NCBI RefSeq assembly: GCF_006937785.1
Contig: NZ_SJEE01000009.1
Location: 1 to 64,000 of the forward strand
DNA length: 64,000 nucleotides
Direction: 5' to 3'
Source of the DNA: Pseudanabaena sp. UWO311
GTDB taxonomy: Bacteria; Cyanobacteriota; Cyanobacteriia; Pseudanabaenales; Pseudanabaenaceae
A program made the position numbers and the translations under genes. The notes beneath the pieces were generated by a model that saw only the letters and a list, made by a program, of their open reading frames with translations, did not search any database and had not been told where the DNA came from. Of the stretch, positions 18,072 through 27,499 are shown piece by piece. Each line of letters begins with the position of its first letter. Position 1 is the first letter of the stretch.

Positions 18072-18590
18072 TTAACGACCTTGAGCGAGAGCAGCTTCAG
18101 CACGGTCAAACTCTTGTAATAGGCGATCTCGGACTTTCGCAGGCACAGCTCGCTTGTTCGAGCCATTGTAGTATCCTGCCAACGTATTCAACGCTGTTAA
18201 CATTGTCGTATAGGAATACAAACCACTTTTTTCACGATCAGCTCGATAACGAGATACGTAGGCATTAATTTTATATCTTGCTGAAGTTTTTACCGCAGCA
18301 CGGTTTTCAGCATCTTCAGCAAGACTAATAGCTTCACGCAAAGTTTTCAGAGTATCGGTCGTATCAGCTACGTAATTACCTGTCAAACCTGCATTGACAA
18401 GTGTTTGTATTTCTTTCGTTGATAACGATTCACCCTTTTTGGCAAATAAGGCAGCATTAGCTGCTGGAGTAAAACCGCCAAGTACTACTAAAGCAACTAA
18501 TGCAAACGCGATCGCGGATCGACATAAGCCTTGTAAAGCGCTTTTTAAAACTTTTAGAGACTTAGATAAAGACTCGTATTTTGCCTTCAT
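18072..18590 (-). CDS. psb27: Photosystem II assembly protein Psb27
   Basis: Psb27 binds the lumenal side of CP43 during photosystem II assembly and repair. The mature part matches: LTGNYVADTTDTLKTLREAI, INAYVSRYRAD, SYTTMLTALNTLAGYY and the C-terminal DRLLQEFDRAEAAL. The 172-residue precursor has a long N-terminal extension. Its hydrophobic segment (SAIAFALVALVVLGGF) ends in a Sec-type ANAA cleavage site. Unlike characterised cyanobacterial Psb27 lipoproteins, no lipobox cysteine follows the hydrophobic stretch. The only nearby Cys (GLCRS) precedes it. The protein is therefore predicted to be a free lumenal protein. ATG at 18588-18590. Confidence 0.9.
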   Translation of the reverse strand: MKAKYESLSKSLKVLKSALQGLCRSAIAFALVALVVLGGFTPAANAALFAKKGESLSTKEIQTLVNAGLTGNYVADTTDTLKTLREAISLAEDAENRAAVKTSARYKINAYVSRYRADREKSGLYSYTTMLTALNTLAGYYNGSNKRAVPAKVRDRLLQEFDRAEAALAQGR

Positions 18591-18664
18591 ATTTATAAAA
18601 GTACATAATTTGTTGTCCCTTTAATCTTATGGCTTTTCGGGCAAACTCCCCTAGTATCAAAAGG

Positions 18665-18706
18665 AGGGGATCACAATGTCATGATTCCCTAACATTGCGA
18701 TCCCCT
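18665..18706. promoter_or_regulatory. Imperfect palindrome in the psb27 / DUF4912 divergent region
   Basis: 15-nt arms AGGGGATCACAATGT / ACATTGCGATCCCCT (one mismatch) with a 12-nt spacer. They lie between two divergently transcribed genes, about 75 nt from the psb27 start. It could be a regulator site or a hairpin in the psb27 leader. Nothing else coding was found in the 18591-18929 gap. Confidence 0.4.
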
Positions 18707-18929
18707 ATTAAATTTGCTCACGTGATCGCCACAACAATTACAGGTATTTGGTTTTGGCTGAGTATTTGTACTGAAAACACTCTAAAAATCAGTCTAAACC
18801 AATAGAAGATAGCCCTTCCAGCCATTGACCTTCTCAGAAAATTTGGCAAAATGTACTTAGCTACAAACCGAATTCTCAGTTCCAAGCAACTGAGGTAGAC
18901 ACAATTAAAAGCAGTTGGAGGTTAATTAT

Positions 18930-20201
18930 ATGGCGAGGGAACGTCCTCCCCTAGAAGAAATGACCTTGCGTCAGCTTCGAAAAGTAGCAGCAGAGCTAGA
19001 GATTTCTCGTTACAGTCGAATGCGAAAATCTCAGTTACTAGCTGATATCCAAACTATTCTTACGGCTCAAGGTGCAGCCTCAAACCAAGCAGATCGTAGT
19101 AACTCGGAGACACAAGAAATCGTGGAAGCATCAAAGTTTAATGTCGGTAGTGAAGAAACAGAAGAAAATCTAGAATCGCTTGCTGCCATTGATCAAAGTA
19201 TCGGTGATTTGCCAAGTGGTTACGGTGAAAGCCGAATTGTCCTATTACCTCGTGATCCCCAATGGGCTTACGTATATTGGGATGTTCCTAATTCTCAGAA
19301 AGAGGAATTGAGAAAGCAAGGCGGACAGCAGTTGGCACTCCGTTTATATGATGCCACCGATGTTAATTTGGATTACCAAACTCCTAATAATTTACAGGAA
19401 TATAACAGCGATGAACTCGCTCGCGAATGGTATTTGCCAATTCCTATTAGTGATCGCGATTATGTAGCTGAACTTGGCTATCGTTGTGCTGATGGTCGTT
19501 GGTTAGTGCTAACCCGCTCTAAAGTAGTTCACGTTCCCCCTGTATTTCCTTCGGAATGGGTCGAAGACAACTTTATTACTGTTCCTTGGGATCAAACTCT
19601 TAAGGGTCAAACCTTCTTCACTCTGGTTCCTCCCGCCAAGAAGGTTGCACCTGCGCCCGAAGAAACAACGACAACTAGCGATAGTTCCTACGACGAAATC
19701 TTCAATATTGCCCGTGAAGCAGAAATTCAGAGAATCTCTGGCTCTCTCTATGGCTCTATGCAGCATGAAGCTATGGCTCCTCAGTCTCTTAGCTCCTACG
19801 TCTTCCCCTCTGGTGCAGGTTTGTTTGCGGGTGCGGCAGGTGCAGTCAGTGCAAGTGGTATTAACTACTCTGGCATTGGCATGTCTAGCTACAGCTTCTT
19901 CTCTAGCGAAGCGCCTATTCGTCCTCGCCAGTTCTGGTTGGTTGCTGACGCTGAGTTGATTGTCTATGGTGCAACTGAGCCTGATGCTTCAGTTACTATT
20001 GGCGGTCGTCCTATCAAGCTCAATCCAGATGGTACATTCCGTTTCCATACTTCTTTCCAAGATGGCATTCAAGATTATCCAATCTTTGCCGTTGCTGCGG
20101 ATGGAGAACAAAATCGTGCTATTCACATGAAGTTCGAGCGTCAAACCCTTGAGCGACGGACTAACACCAAAGAAGAAGCAATTCCCGAATGGATTAGCTA
20201 G
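18930..20201 (+). CDS. DUF4912 protein with N-terminal SAP/Rho-like helix pair
   Basis: A 423-residue protein, conserved in cyanobacteria. Residues 8-45 form a SAP/Rho-N-like two-helix motif (MTLRQLRKVAAELEISRYSR), suggesting nucleic-acid binding. The DUF4912 domain spans about 90-205 (LLPRDPQWAYVYWDVPN, DYVAELGYRCADGRWLVL). A second beta-rich module near the C-terminus (AELIVYGATEPDASVTIGG, LNPDGTFRFH) resembles the Ig-like tails of this family. The start chosen is ATG at 18930, because GGAGG lies 8 nt upstream; an in-frame TTG at 18915 is too early. Function is unknown. A 20221-20269 hairpin ends the unit. Confidence 0.85.
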   Translation: MARERPPLEEMTLRQLRKVAAELEISRYSRMRKSQLLADIQTILTAQGAASNQADRSNSETQEIVEASKFNVGSEETEENLESLAAIDQSIGDLPSGYGESRIVLLPRDPQWAYVYWDVPNSQKEELRKQGGQQLALRLYDATDVNLDYQTPNNLQEYNSDELAREWYLPIPISDRDYVAELGYRCADGRWLVLTRSKVVHVPPVFPSEWVEDNFITVPWDQTLKGQTFFTLVPPAKKVAPAPEETTTTSDSSYDEIFNIAREAEIQRISGSLYGSMQHEAMAPQSLSSYVFPSGAGLFAGAAGAVSASGINYSGIGMSSYSFFSSEAPIRPRQFWLVADAELIVYGATEPDASVTIGGRPIKLNPDGTFRFHTSFQDGIQDYPIFAVAADGEQNRAIHMKFERQTLERRTNTKEEAIPEWIS

Positions 20202-20220
20202 ATTTCTAATTTAAAAACCA

Positions 20221-20269
20221 AACTAAAAAGAGAGTTGCAGCGCTACGCGCAGCAACTCTCTTTTTAGTT
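20221..20269 (+). terminator. Terminator after the DUF4912 gene
   Basis: 18-bp perfect stem AACTAAAAAGAGAGTTGC / GCAACTCTCTTTTTAGTT with a GC-rich loop, 20 nt after the stop. Confidence 0.75.
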
Positions 20270-20323
20270 TTAAGTATCTCGGTATAATTTAGCGTAGGTA
20301 TTTATGTCCTAACTAATTCGATC

Positions 20324-20398
20324 TACTCCTTTCCCAGAGAATAATTAGGCGTAAGCGGCGAAGCCGCTTACGCCTAATTATTCTCTGGGAAAGGAGTA
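20324..20398. repeat. 36-bp perfect hairpin upstream of the D27 homologue
   Basis: Arms 20324-20359 and 20363-20398 pair perfectly over 36 bp around a GAA loop. This is one of the longest hairpins in the window. It does not sit at a gene end. The upstream gene already has its own terminator, and the next start is 60 nt away. It lies where the promoter or leader of the D27 gene should be. Confidence 0.8.
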
Positions 20399-20459
20399 TG
20401 ATTATAAATTCAGTTAAAATCGTTATAGAAATTTTTGGTAGTCTGATTTAAAGGAATCT

Positions 20460-21125
20460 ATGCAGCCTAAAGCCTTACAACCTATAGCTAAAGATGAATA
20501 CAAAGACAATTTAGTCGATCGCATGTTTATTTGGCTATTTTCTCTCAAGATGTCACAGGCTCTGGGCAAGGGAACTGAAATCGGGGGCTATGATGGCTTT
20601 GTCGATTTGTCGAAACAAATTATGCAAGGGCGTAATGCCCAAGAGCAGCAAATAATTGTGGCTCAGGTGCTGCAATCGTTAGTACCGTCCCCAGCACTCT
20701 GGGCAATTCGCACTTTTTTTTCTCCGACAAGATTGGTATGCGTTCTTAATGCGTGGTTTGCGACCAAAATGTTTGAGTGGCTAGTCGGTCCCTGTGAATT
20801 AGCTGAAGCTGAGATAATTTTGGAAGATGGAACAGTGCGATCGCAACCTTCGGCAGTACAGATTAAAAAATGTCGTTATTTGGTAGATAGTGGCTGCGTA
20901 GGCATGTGTGTCAATATGTGTAAAGTTCCTACTCAAGAATTTTTTACTGAGAAGTTTGGGATTCCGCTCACCATGACCCCCAACTTTGAAGATCTGAGTT
21001 GCAAAATGATTTTTGGTCAAATTCCCCTCAATCCAGAAGATGATCCTGACCATAATCAACCATGTTTAAAGCAACAATGTCCAACCGCAAGTTTTGCTGC
21101 CGCCGCTTGTCCTAAGCTCAATTAA
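20460..21125 (+). CDS. DWARF27-like beta-carotene isomerase homologue (DUF4033)
   Basis: A 221-residue protein matching the D27/DUF4033 family. In plants D27 isomerises all-trans to 9-cis beta-carotene at the head of the strigolactone pathway. Family signatures include the cysteine cluster CRYLVDSGCVGMCVNMCKVP (about residues 138-157), FGIPLTMTPNFEDLSCKMIF, and a C-terminal Cys pair region (CLKQQCPTASFAAAACP). The conserved cysteines fit metal or iron-sulfur binding. There is no signal peptide. AAAGGA precedes the ATG at 20460. In cyanobacteria the substrate is unproven, so isomerase activity is by homology only. Confidence 0.88.
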   Translation: MQPKALQPIAKDEYKDNLVDRMFIWLFSLKMSQALGKGTEIGGYDGFVDLSKQIMQGRNAQEQQIIVAQVLQSLVPSPALWAIRTFFSPTRLVCVLNAWFATKMFEWLVGPCELAEAEIILEDGTVRSQPSAVQIKKCRYLVDSGCVGMCVNMCKVPTQEFFTEKFGIPLTMTPNFEDLSCKMIFGQIPLNPEDDPDHNQPCLKQQCPTASFAAAACPKLN

Positions 21126-21128
21126 CAC

Positions 21129-21389
21129 AAAACCCAGAACTAGAGTTGCAGCGCGATGCGCCGCCACTCTAGTTCTGGGTTTTATACTTATTTGAGTTTT
21201 CATTTTGCTGTAGGCAAAATGAAAACTCAAAACCATTACTAGGATTATTGCGGTTGTCAAATGAGAACGTACTCATTTGACAACCGCAATAATACCAATT
21301 CACGAAAGTGTGACAACACTTTTGCGAATTGAAACCCAAACCAAGTAAATTTTTTTAAATCAAGAAATGGCGTAGCCATTTCCTGATTT
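21129..21389. repeat. Cluster of five consecutive hairpins, including family A copy 2
   Basis: Five hairpins fill the gap between the convergent D27 and GTPase genes. H1 is 21129-21146 / 21166-21183. H2 is 21191-21208 / 21214-21231. H3 is a 22-bp perfect stem, 21244-21265 / 21272-21293. H4 is 21296-21311 / 21316-21331 (AAAGTGT core). H5 is 21357-21371 / 21375-21389 (ATGGCGTAGCCAT core). H4-H5 with the spacer GAAACCCAAACC match repeat family A. H1 is the likely terminator of the D27 gene. Confidence 0.8.
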
Positions 21390-21407
21390 GGGATAAAAGA
21401 GGTATCT

Positions 21408-22943
21408 CTACGATTGCTTGATTAAGACCATCACCCGACTAACTGCATCTTGGACAAAAGCTTTGAGAAATTCATCACGGCGATTTAGTTGAAACTGGCG
21501 CTGAACGACCTCGGCAATTCCGCCATCGCCCCAGTCGCGATCGCGACTAAAGTATTCGATAAAACTCTTACCCGCAATGCGCGTGAGATAGGCTGCTGTA
21601 ACTGATTGAACTGTTGCTTTGAGCACTAGCCCGACTACAGTTACGGAAATTAATGTCGTAATGATTTGGACTACGCCTTTGACGATGCCGAGACTAACTA
21701 AAGTACGGGTGAGCGAATTGGCTAATTCTTTACCGCGATCAATATTGATTTCGCAGCCGTAGACTTTACCAATTTCCACAACCATTTGGGCGTTGATCGC
21801 AGCTGTAGCCAGAAGATCGACCACTGGTAAAGGCGTAGCAAAAACTACGCCAACTACTAGCCATTGGAACTTCTCAACTACTTTTTCAGCTTCAGCTTGT
21901 TGTTGTTGTGAGAGCGCTTCGCGAGTTGCTTCCGTGAGGCGTTGCGATCGCAATAAAACATTATCCGCCACTAATTCATCGCCTTCATAACTGAGGATAT
22001 CGAGAATTCTTACTAAAAGTGGTTGAATTTTGGGTTTGGGAGTAACGACTTCACCAGAGTCAAGGGTAATTGTCGCAGGACTTGCGGAGATCGCAACGAC
22101 ATCTTCAGGGGCAATAAAGTCTAGTACTCGCGATCGCAAACTAGTTTGAATGATTTCGCGATCGCTCTTAGTTAAGCGATCAATTTTATTAAATGCGAGA
22201 ATTGTCCGCTTGCCGATGTCAGTAAGGGCTTTGAGAACTTCATATTCGGAACTGCGTAAATCGTCATCAACGACAAACACAATCAAATCTGCTTCAGTAG
22301 CAATTTTTCGTGCCTCCTGCTCGCGATCGCTTCCCAAGGCACTTGCTTCTAATATCCCTGGGCAATCAGTAAATTGAATCGGTACTTCCAGACCATGAAA
22401 TCTCACAGGTGTATAGACTTTACCAAATTGAGTAGTTCCCATAGTCGCACCAACTTCGCCTTTACTGGTGACATCTTGAAGCGATAGATTAAGTAATCCA
22501 TTTACTAATGAAGTTTTGCCTGCGGAGCCAACCCCAAACACAACTACACGCAATTCTTGACGAATGAAGTTCTTTTTAAGTTGTTCAGTTTGTTCAGCTA
22601 GAGAGCGTCGCATCACCTCATCTTGGATTTGCTCTACCTGTCGCTCTAAGGCTTCGAGACTATCTTGAGCTGCTTCAATCTTGTCGGTGGGAGCTTCAGG
22701 AATGGGTCGTGGTTTAGATGGTTCGGCTTGAAATAGGCGTAAATATCGCCAAATAACAAAGAATAATCCTGCTAATAATCCCATTACTAAAAGAACTACG
22801 AAGCCACCTAAAATCGGGGAAGAGGCTGCCACGAGTTGATAGATTTGAATAATCCGATCTAGTAAGGGAATGACAAACGAAATTACTAGACCAAAGCAGC
22901 CTAAAACTAGTAGCGATCGCAGCCAAGGAAATTTTCTTTTCAT
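21408..22943 (-). CDS. Membrane-associated GTPase with DUF697 domain
   Basis: A 511-residue Era/dynamin-like GTPase. Two membrane spans lie near residues 10-30 and 42-66. A coiled coil follows (85-125). The G domain has P-loop GVGSAGKTS (137-145), DCPGILE as the DxxG switch, and NKID as the guanine-specificity motif. The C-terminal DUF697 region contains hydrophobic helices (WLVVGVVFATPLPVVDLLAT) that likely contact the membrane. YcjF/DUF697 proteins are uncharacterised in cyanobacteria. Its ATG lies only 4 nt after the stop of the P-type ATPase gene, so the two are almost certainly one operon and may act together at the membrane. Confidence 0.85.
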   Translation of the reverse strand: MKRKFPWLRSLLVLGCFGLVISFVIPLLDRIIQIYQLVAASSPILGGFVVLLVMGLLAGLFFVIWRYLRLFQAEPSKPRPIPEAPTDKIEAAQDSLEALERQVEQIQDEVMRRSLAEQTEQLKKNFIRQELRVVVFGVGSAGKTSLVNGLLNLSLQDVTSKGEVGATMGTTQFGKVYTPVRFHGLEVPIQFTDCPGILEASALGSDREQEARKIATEADLIVFVVDDDLRSSEYEVLKALTDIGKRTILAFNKIDRLTKSDREIIQTSLRSRVLDFIAPEDVVAISASPATITLDSGEVVTPKPKIQPLLVRILDILSYEGDELVADNVLLRSQRLTEATREALSQQQQAEAEKVVEKFQWLVVGVVFATPLPVVDLLATAAINAQMVVEIGKVYGCEINIDRGKELANSLTRTLVSLGIVKGVVQIITTLISVTVVGLVLKATVQSVTAAYLTRIAGKSFIEYFSRDRDWGDGGIAEVVQRQFQLNRRDEFLKAFVQDAVSRVMVLIKQS

Positions 22944-22947
22944 CGAC

Positions 22948-25869
22948 TTAGGACTGAGCTTTTACAGGTGATTTAGAAGAGCGCAACTTTTTCCACCACC
23001 TTGAGAAGAGTTTCTCTGATTCCACCCACAAGACTAATAGCATACTGAAACCAAAGCATAAGCCGAGTTCTGAAGCAGAAAGAGCATCAGTACCGAAAAA
23101 TTGTCGTAGGGATGGCACATATAGCAGGGAAAGTTGTAATCCTGTGGTAAAAATCACGGAAATTAATAGATAGGGATTAGAGATTGGATTTAACTCAATG
23201 ATTAATTTAGAATCAGAACGACAAGCAAGGGCATGCCCCATCTGAGCAATACAGAGCGTCGTGAATGTAATCGTCTTCCAATGTTCGTGCCATGATGGAT
23301 TACCAGAATTATATACGAGTTCCATTAAGGCGATTGTTTGCAAACCGAAGATAACTCCAATGCGAAGAATATACCAACCTAAACCCCTTGCGAAAATATT
23401 TTCTTTGGGGCTAAATGGAGGTCGTTGCATAATATCGGCTTCGGAAGGCTCCACAGCTAATGCTAATGCTGGTACACCATCAGTAACTAGATTCATCCAC
23501 AAAATTTGTAAAGGTGTAAGCGGCACTGCGCCAAAACCGAGAAAGGCTGTCGATGCGATCGCAATTACTTCACCGACATTACTACCAAGAATATATTTAA
23601 TAAATCGGCGAATATTGGCGTAAACCGTCCGTCCTTCTTCGGTTGCTGCCACAATCGTCGCGTAATTATCATCCAGCAAGATCATGTCACTTGCTTCTTT
23701 AGAAACATCTGTTCCCGTAATGCCCATGGCAATTCCAATATTTGCCTGTTTTAGAGCAGGTGCATCATTCACTCCATCACCAGTCATGGCAACGATTTCA
23801 CCGCTTCGTTGTAATGCTTGGACTATTCGTAGTTTATGCTCTGGCGAAACTCTAGCATAGACAGCAGTTTGCTGAGCAATCGCCGTCAGTTCATCATCAT
23901 CCATTAGCTCAATTTCTTGCCCAGTTAATACGCGATCGCTGTCTGGATAAAAAATATTTAAATCACGAGCGATCGCTTGCGCAGTCAGTTGATGATCGCC
24001 TGTAATCATCGTTGTGTGAATTCCTGCATTACGACTGATTTGCACTGCCGCCGCTGCTTCCAATCGTAGAGCATCACGAATGCCCACTAGTCCTAACCAA
24101 ACCAGACTCTTCTCTACATCAGCCAGTTCATCTTCTGTCGGTAAATTTTCTAGGGGAAGATAGGCAAATCCTAATACACGCATTCCTTTAGAAGAAAGTA
24201 GCGTATTTTGAATATTAACAGCTGTTTTATAGGAAGTTGTAATCAAACCGATTTGTTTATCTATTTGAATGCGATCGCATCGACTTAATACTAGCTCAGG
24301 AGAACCTTTACAAAACAAAATGTAAGGTTTATTGGGTAATAAAGCCGCGATCATTCTCAAAACTTCAGGGGTATCTTCAGCATCCATATCATTGATGATG
24401 GCGATCACACTCATCAGTTTTCGCTCTGGCGTAAATGGAATCTCAGCAACTCTGGAGAAATATTGCGTAAATTGTGACTGCCAAAAATTCGCTTTCCCTG
24501 CCAAGGTTAGCAACGCGCCTTCGGTAGGATCACCGATGATTTTCCATAGTGATTCTGGAGCGCGAATAGGCAAGGGGCTTGAGTCCTTTTTGCCTCGTGG
24601 AGAGGGGCGATCGCTTATTTGTTCGACGATTCCCTTTTGTAAATAGGAATCATTACAAATTACACTTGCCGCTAGTAAGATCTGTAATTCTGGACATTGA
24701 TAAATATTGAGATCACTAGCTAGCATATCTCCTGCTAATCGAGAGAGGGCAAATTCGCCAATAGGTTCATAACCAGTTCCATTGATTTGGGCAGCATAAT
24801 TAGTAGTGAAAATATTTTCGGCAACCATTTTGTTTTGGGTCAATGTGCCTGTCTTATCCGAACAAATCATTGTCACAGAACCCAATGTTTCTACCGCAGG
24901 TAACTTGCGAATCAGAGCCTTGCGGCGCACCATTCTTTGTGTTCCGAGGGCAAGTGTCACGGTAATCACGGCTGGTAGACCTTCTGGCACAGCCGCAACT
25001 GCCATGCTTAAAGATGTATTTAGCAACTTCACAAAGTCACCATTGCGCCATAGCCCTACCGCAACCACGATCGCTACTAGCACCAGAGAAGAAATAACTA
25101 GGGCCTGTGAAAGCTCACCCATGCGTTTTTGTAATGGAGTTTCTTCTAGTTCCACATCTTGCAGTAAATTAGCAATCTTTCCCAATTCTGTCTGCATTCC
25201 TATTGCCGTGACTAGTATCATTCCCCGTCCCTGCAGTACTTCTGTCCCCTGATAAAGCATATTTAGGCGATCGCCTAAAGATTCATCTTCATCAAATGTC
25301 TGATTGGCAAACTTGTTCACTCCCTGTGATTCACCTGTAAGTGCCCCTTCTCGCACTTTCAGCTTTACTGCTTCGATTAACCGTCCATCTGCTGCAATTT
25401 GCATTCCCGCATCAACAAATACAATATCCCCCACGACCAGTTCCACTGATCGGATTTCGGCAACTTTACCCTCCCGAAATACCCTCACATTTGGTGTCGC
25501 CATGCGTTTTAGGGCTGCCAAAGCCTCTTCAGCACGACTCTCCTGTACATAGCCCAAAATCCCATTGAGAATGACGATCGCAGCAATAGCGATCGCATCC
25601 TTCGGAAAGCTTCCCACCCGCAGATCTAAACCTGCGGAAACAACCGCCACCCCCATCAACATCAACAACATGACGTTAGTAAACTGATCAACAAAAATAC
25701 TTAGCTTTGAACGCCCTGATTTTGTATTTAGCTCATTGCGCCCATAAACAGCTTGGCGATCGCTGATCTGCCATGACTCTAAACCCAACTCTGGGTTTGT
25801 ATCCAAAGCGGCGATCGCTTGCTCGATCGTAAGTGTGTGCCAAACTTGATTTGTTGATAAATTACTCAT
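22948..25869 (-). CDS. P-type cation-transporting ATPase (Ca2+-ATPase-like, P2)
   Basis: A 973-residue P-type ATPase with N-terminal cation_ATPase_N, E1-E2 ATPase, HAD and C-terminal cation_ATPase_C domains. Signatures are TGES in the actuator domain (REGALTGES), PEGLP in M4, the phosphorylation motif [13 protein letters not shown], the hinge [12 protein letters not shown], and M6 [12 protein letters not shown]. The PEGLP and NLVTDG elements favour a Ca2+/PMR1-like cation pump rather than a heavy-metal type. The ion itself is inferred. ATG at 25867-25869 is preferred over an in-frame TTG 18 nt upstream. It is first gene of an operon with the DUF697 GTPase. Confidence 0.9.
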   Translation of the reverse strand: MSNLSTNQVWHTLTIEQAIAALDTNPELGLESWQISDRQAVYGRNELNTKSGRSKLSIFVDQFTNVMLLMLMGVAVVSAGLDLRVGSFPKDAIAIAAIVILNGILGYVQESRAEEALAALKRMATPNVRVFREGKVAEIRSVELVVGDIVFVDAGMQIAADGRLIEAVKLKVREGALTGESQGVNKFANQTFDEDESLGDRLNMLYQGTEVLQGRGMILVTAIGMQTELGKIANLLQDVELEETPLQKRMGELSQALVISSLVLVAIVVAVGLWRNGDFVKLLNTSLSMAVAAVPEGLPAVITVTLALGTQRMVRRKALIRKLPAVETLGSVTMICSDKTGTLTQNKMVAENIFTTNYAAQINGTGYEPIGEFALSRLAGDMLASDLNIYQCPELQILLAASVICNDSYLQKGIVEQISDRPSPRGKKDSSPLPIRAPESLWKIIGDPTEGALLTLAGKANFWQSQFTQYFSRVAEIPFTPERKLMSVIAIINDMDAEDTPEVLRMIAALLPNKPYILFCKGSPELVLSRCDRIQIDKQIGLITTSYKTAVNIQNTLLSSKGMRVLGFAYLPLENLPTEDELADVEKSLVWLGLVGIRDALRLEAAAAVQISRNAGIHTTMITGDHQLTAQAIARDLNIFYPDSDRVLTGQEIELMDDDELTAIAQQTAVYARVSPEHKLRIVQALQRSGEIVAMTGDGVNDAPALKQANIGIAMGITGTDVSKEASDMILLDDNYATIVAATEEGRTVYANIRRFIKYILGSNVGEVIAIASTAFLGFGAVPLTPLQILWMNLVTDGVPALALAVEPSEADIMQRPPFSPKENIFARGLGWYILRIGVIFGLQTIALMELVYNSGNPSWHEHWKTITFTTLCIAQMGHALACRSDSKLIIELNPISNPYLLISVIFTTGLQLSLLYVPSLRQFFGTDALSASELGLCFGFSMLLVLWVESEKLFSRWWKKLRSSKSPVKAQS

Positions 25870-25996
25870 TTTGGGTTTTGTCAGCAATCAGAATGATCAC
25901 ATCTCTGTTTTAGCCTATCAGAGTCTATGCTATTGCTAAATCCTCTTTACAACTTGTTTAAGCTTTAGGGAACTCCAAGGAAAAAACGAACAATAT

Positions 25997-26049
25997 TAAG
26001 CCCAAAAATATTGGGATGGGCGTAGCTCATCCCAATATTTTTGGGCTTA
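25997..26049. terminator. 22-bp hairpin downstream of the 205-aa membrane protein gene
   Basis: Perfect 22-bp stem (25997-26018 / 26028-26049) with loop GGCGTAGCT. It lies past the stop of the minus-strand gene at 26095 and upstream of the ATPase gene. Confidence 0.7.
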
Positions 26050-26094
26050 ATTATTTTGTGTAAATTCTTCATTTGGAAAGCGCATAGTTCATTG

Positions 26095-26712
26095 TCAAGA
26101 GCGCTTACCAGCGGTAAACCCATACCACTCTCCTTTCATGGGATAGTATTCGTAAATATCCGAACCAAAGTGATAGCTTCCATAGGGATTAGGTCGATAG
26201 ACAAATCCATAAGAGTCAGCGCTATCCATAGTGCTAAATTTCCCAGTGCTGAAATAGATGCCTCCACGACTGTCGTGATCGCATTCGATGACGTGATATA
26301 AGCCTAACTGCTGGTTAACTGGTTGGCTATTACAGATTGACTGGAGCTTATTAGCATCAGTAACAATCCCATCAAATGCAGAGCTTGATATCGCAAAGGC
26401 AGTGATTTGGGGCAAATTGGTTTTCAATAAAATAGCCGTTAGACCTACAGTCATTAGGATTGCAATTAATAGTTTTTGGCGATCGCTTCTAGCTTGTTTT
26501 ACAGGCAGAAAATTCATTCTCTTTATAACTGTCATCCCCACTAGAAATACCAATACCAATAAAACTAAAAGGGGGATTCCGTAAATATACCCAATGAAAA
26601 ATGAATAAAAGAGCACATTAAAGATCAGCCCTGGAAAGCAGCTAATCCAGAGCAACCCTAAACCAATAGGCTGCAAAAGCAACAAAAGCATAAACAAGAA
26701 ACGATTCATCAT
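26095..26712 (-). CDS. Membrane protein of unknown function
   Basis: A 205-residue protein. It has three predicted membrane spans in the N-terminal half (about 5-30, 38-62, 78-100), then a roughly 100-residue soluble domain with conserved-looking aromatic residues (YGFVYRPNPYGSYHF, EYYPMKGEWYGFT) and two Cys (SICNSQ, IECDHDS). The soluble part probably lies outside the cytoplasm. No family was recognised. It is a single gene, divergent from hisB. Start ATG at 26710-26712; a second in-frame ATG immediately follows. Confidence 0.65.
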   Translation of the reverse strand: MMNRFLFMLLLLLQPIGLGLLWISCFPGLIFNVLFYSFFIGYIYGIPLLVLLVLVFLVGMTVIKRMNFLPVKQARSDRQKLLIAILMTVGLTAILLKTNLPQITAFAISSSAFDGIVTDANKLQSICNSQPVNQQLGLYHVIECDHDSRGGIYFSTGKFSTMDSADSYGFVYRPNPYGSYHFGSDIYEYYPMKGEWYGFTAGKRS

Positions 26713-26846
26713 TTTTTAGTACCTGCACCATGGCTTTCCCAATGTCCCTTACAAGTTGATGCGTTAAATCAATCAACGCGATCGCAATTTAAGGTTAAAG
26801 TGTAGTAAAGCTGACACTTTACAACTTTTATCAACTCTTCTGCGCT

Positions 26847-27449
26847 ATGTCCTACGATACTCCTCGCATTGCCAAAGTCCACCGCAAAACTGGCGAAACC
26901 GAAGTCACTGTGGCGCTGAATCTTGATGGCACTGGTAAAGGCAATATCAACACTGGTATTCCTTTTCTTGATCACATGCTGCATCAAATTTGCTCCCATG
27001 GATTAATTGATCTCGATATTCAAGCTACGGGGGACTTGCATATTGACGATCATCATACCAATGAAGATGTGGGGATTGTGTTAGGGCAAGCTCTCGGACA
27101 AGCATTAGGCGATCGCAAAGGGATTGCCAGATTTGGACATTTTGTTGCACCTTTAGATGAAGCTCTCGTGCAAGTTGCCCTTGATTTTTCGGGTCGCCCC
27201 TATTTGGTTTATGGCTTAGTGATTCCCAATCAGCGAGTGGGAACTTATGACACAGAGTTAGTCCGCGAGTTTTATCAAGCAGTAGTCAATCATGCTCAAA
27301 TGACGCTACATGTCAGGCTGTTAGAAAAAGGCAATTCCCATCATATTATCGAAGCATCCTTCAAGGCTTTTGCCCGTGCTTTACGGATGGCAGTAGAAGT
27401 CGATCCACGCCGAGTCAGTACGATTCCTAGTTCCAAAGGCGTTTTATAA
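26847..27449 (+). CDS. hisB: Imidazoleglycerol-phosphate dehydratase
   Basis: HisB catalyses the dehydration of imidazole-glycerol phosphate in histidine biosynthesis. At 200 residues it is the monofunctional form. Mn-binding histidine motifs are intact: [24 protein letters not shown], and the C-terminal [16 protein letters not shown]. The N-terminal RKTGETEV and the internal DEAL also match the family. ATG at 26847. It stands alone, as is common for cyanobacterial his genes, and ends in a hairpin. Confidence 0.96.
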   Translation: MSYDTPRIAKVHRKTGETEVTVALNLDGTGKGNINTGIPFLDHMLHQICSHGLIDLDIQATGDLHIDDHHTNEDVGIVLGQALGQALGDRKGIARFGHFVAPLDEALVQVALDFSGRPYLVYGLVIPNQRVGTYDTELVREFYQAVVNHAQMTLHVRLLEKGNSHHIIEASFKAFARALRMAVEVDPRRVSTIPSSKGVL

Positions 27450-27454
27450 AACCA

Positions 27455-27495
27455 CAAAAAATGATGATGGCGCTTCGCGCCACCATCATTTTTTG
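27455..27495. terminator. Bidirectional terminator between hisB and the GGDEF gene
   Basis: 19-bp stem (27455-27473 / 27477-27495, one mismatch) with TTC loop and A/T-rich flanks, between convergent genes. Confidence 0.75.
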
Positions 27496-27499
27496 GCTT

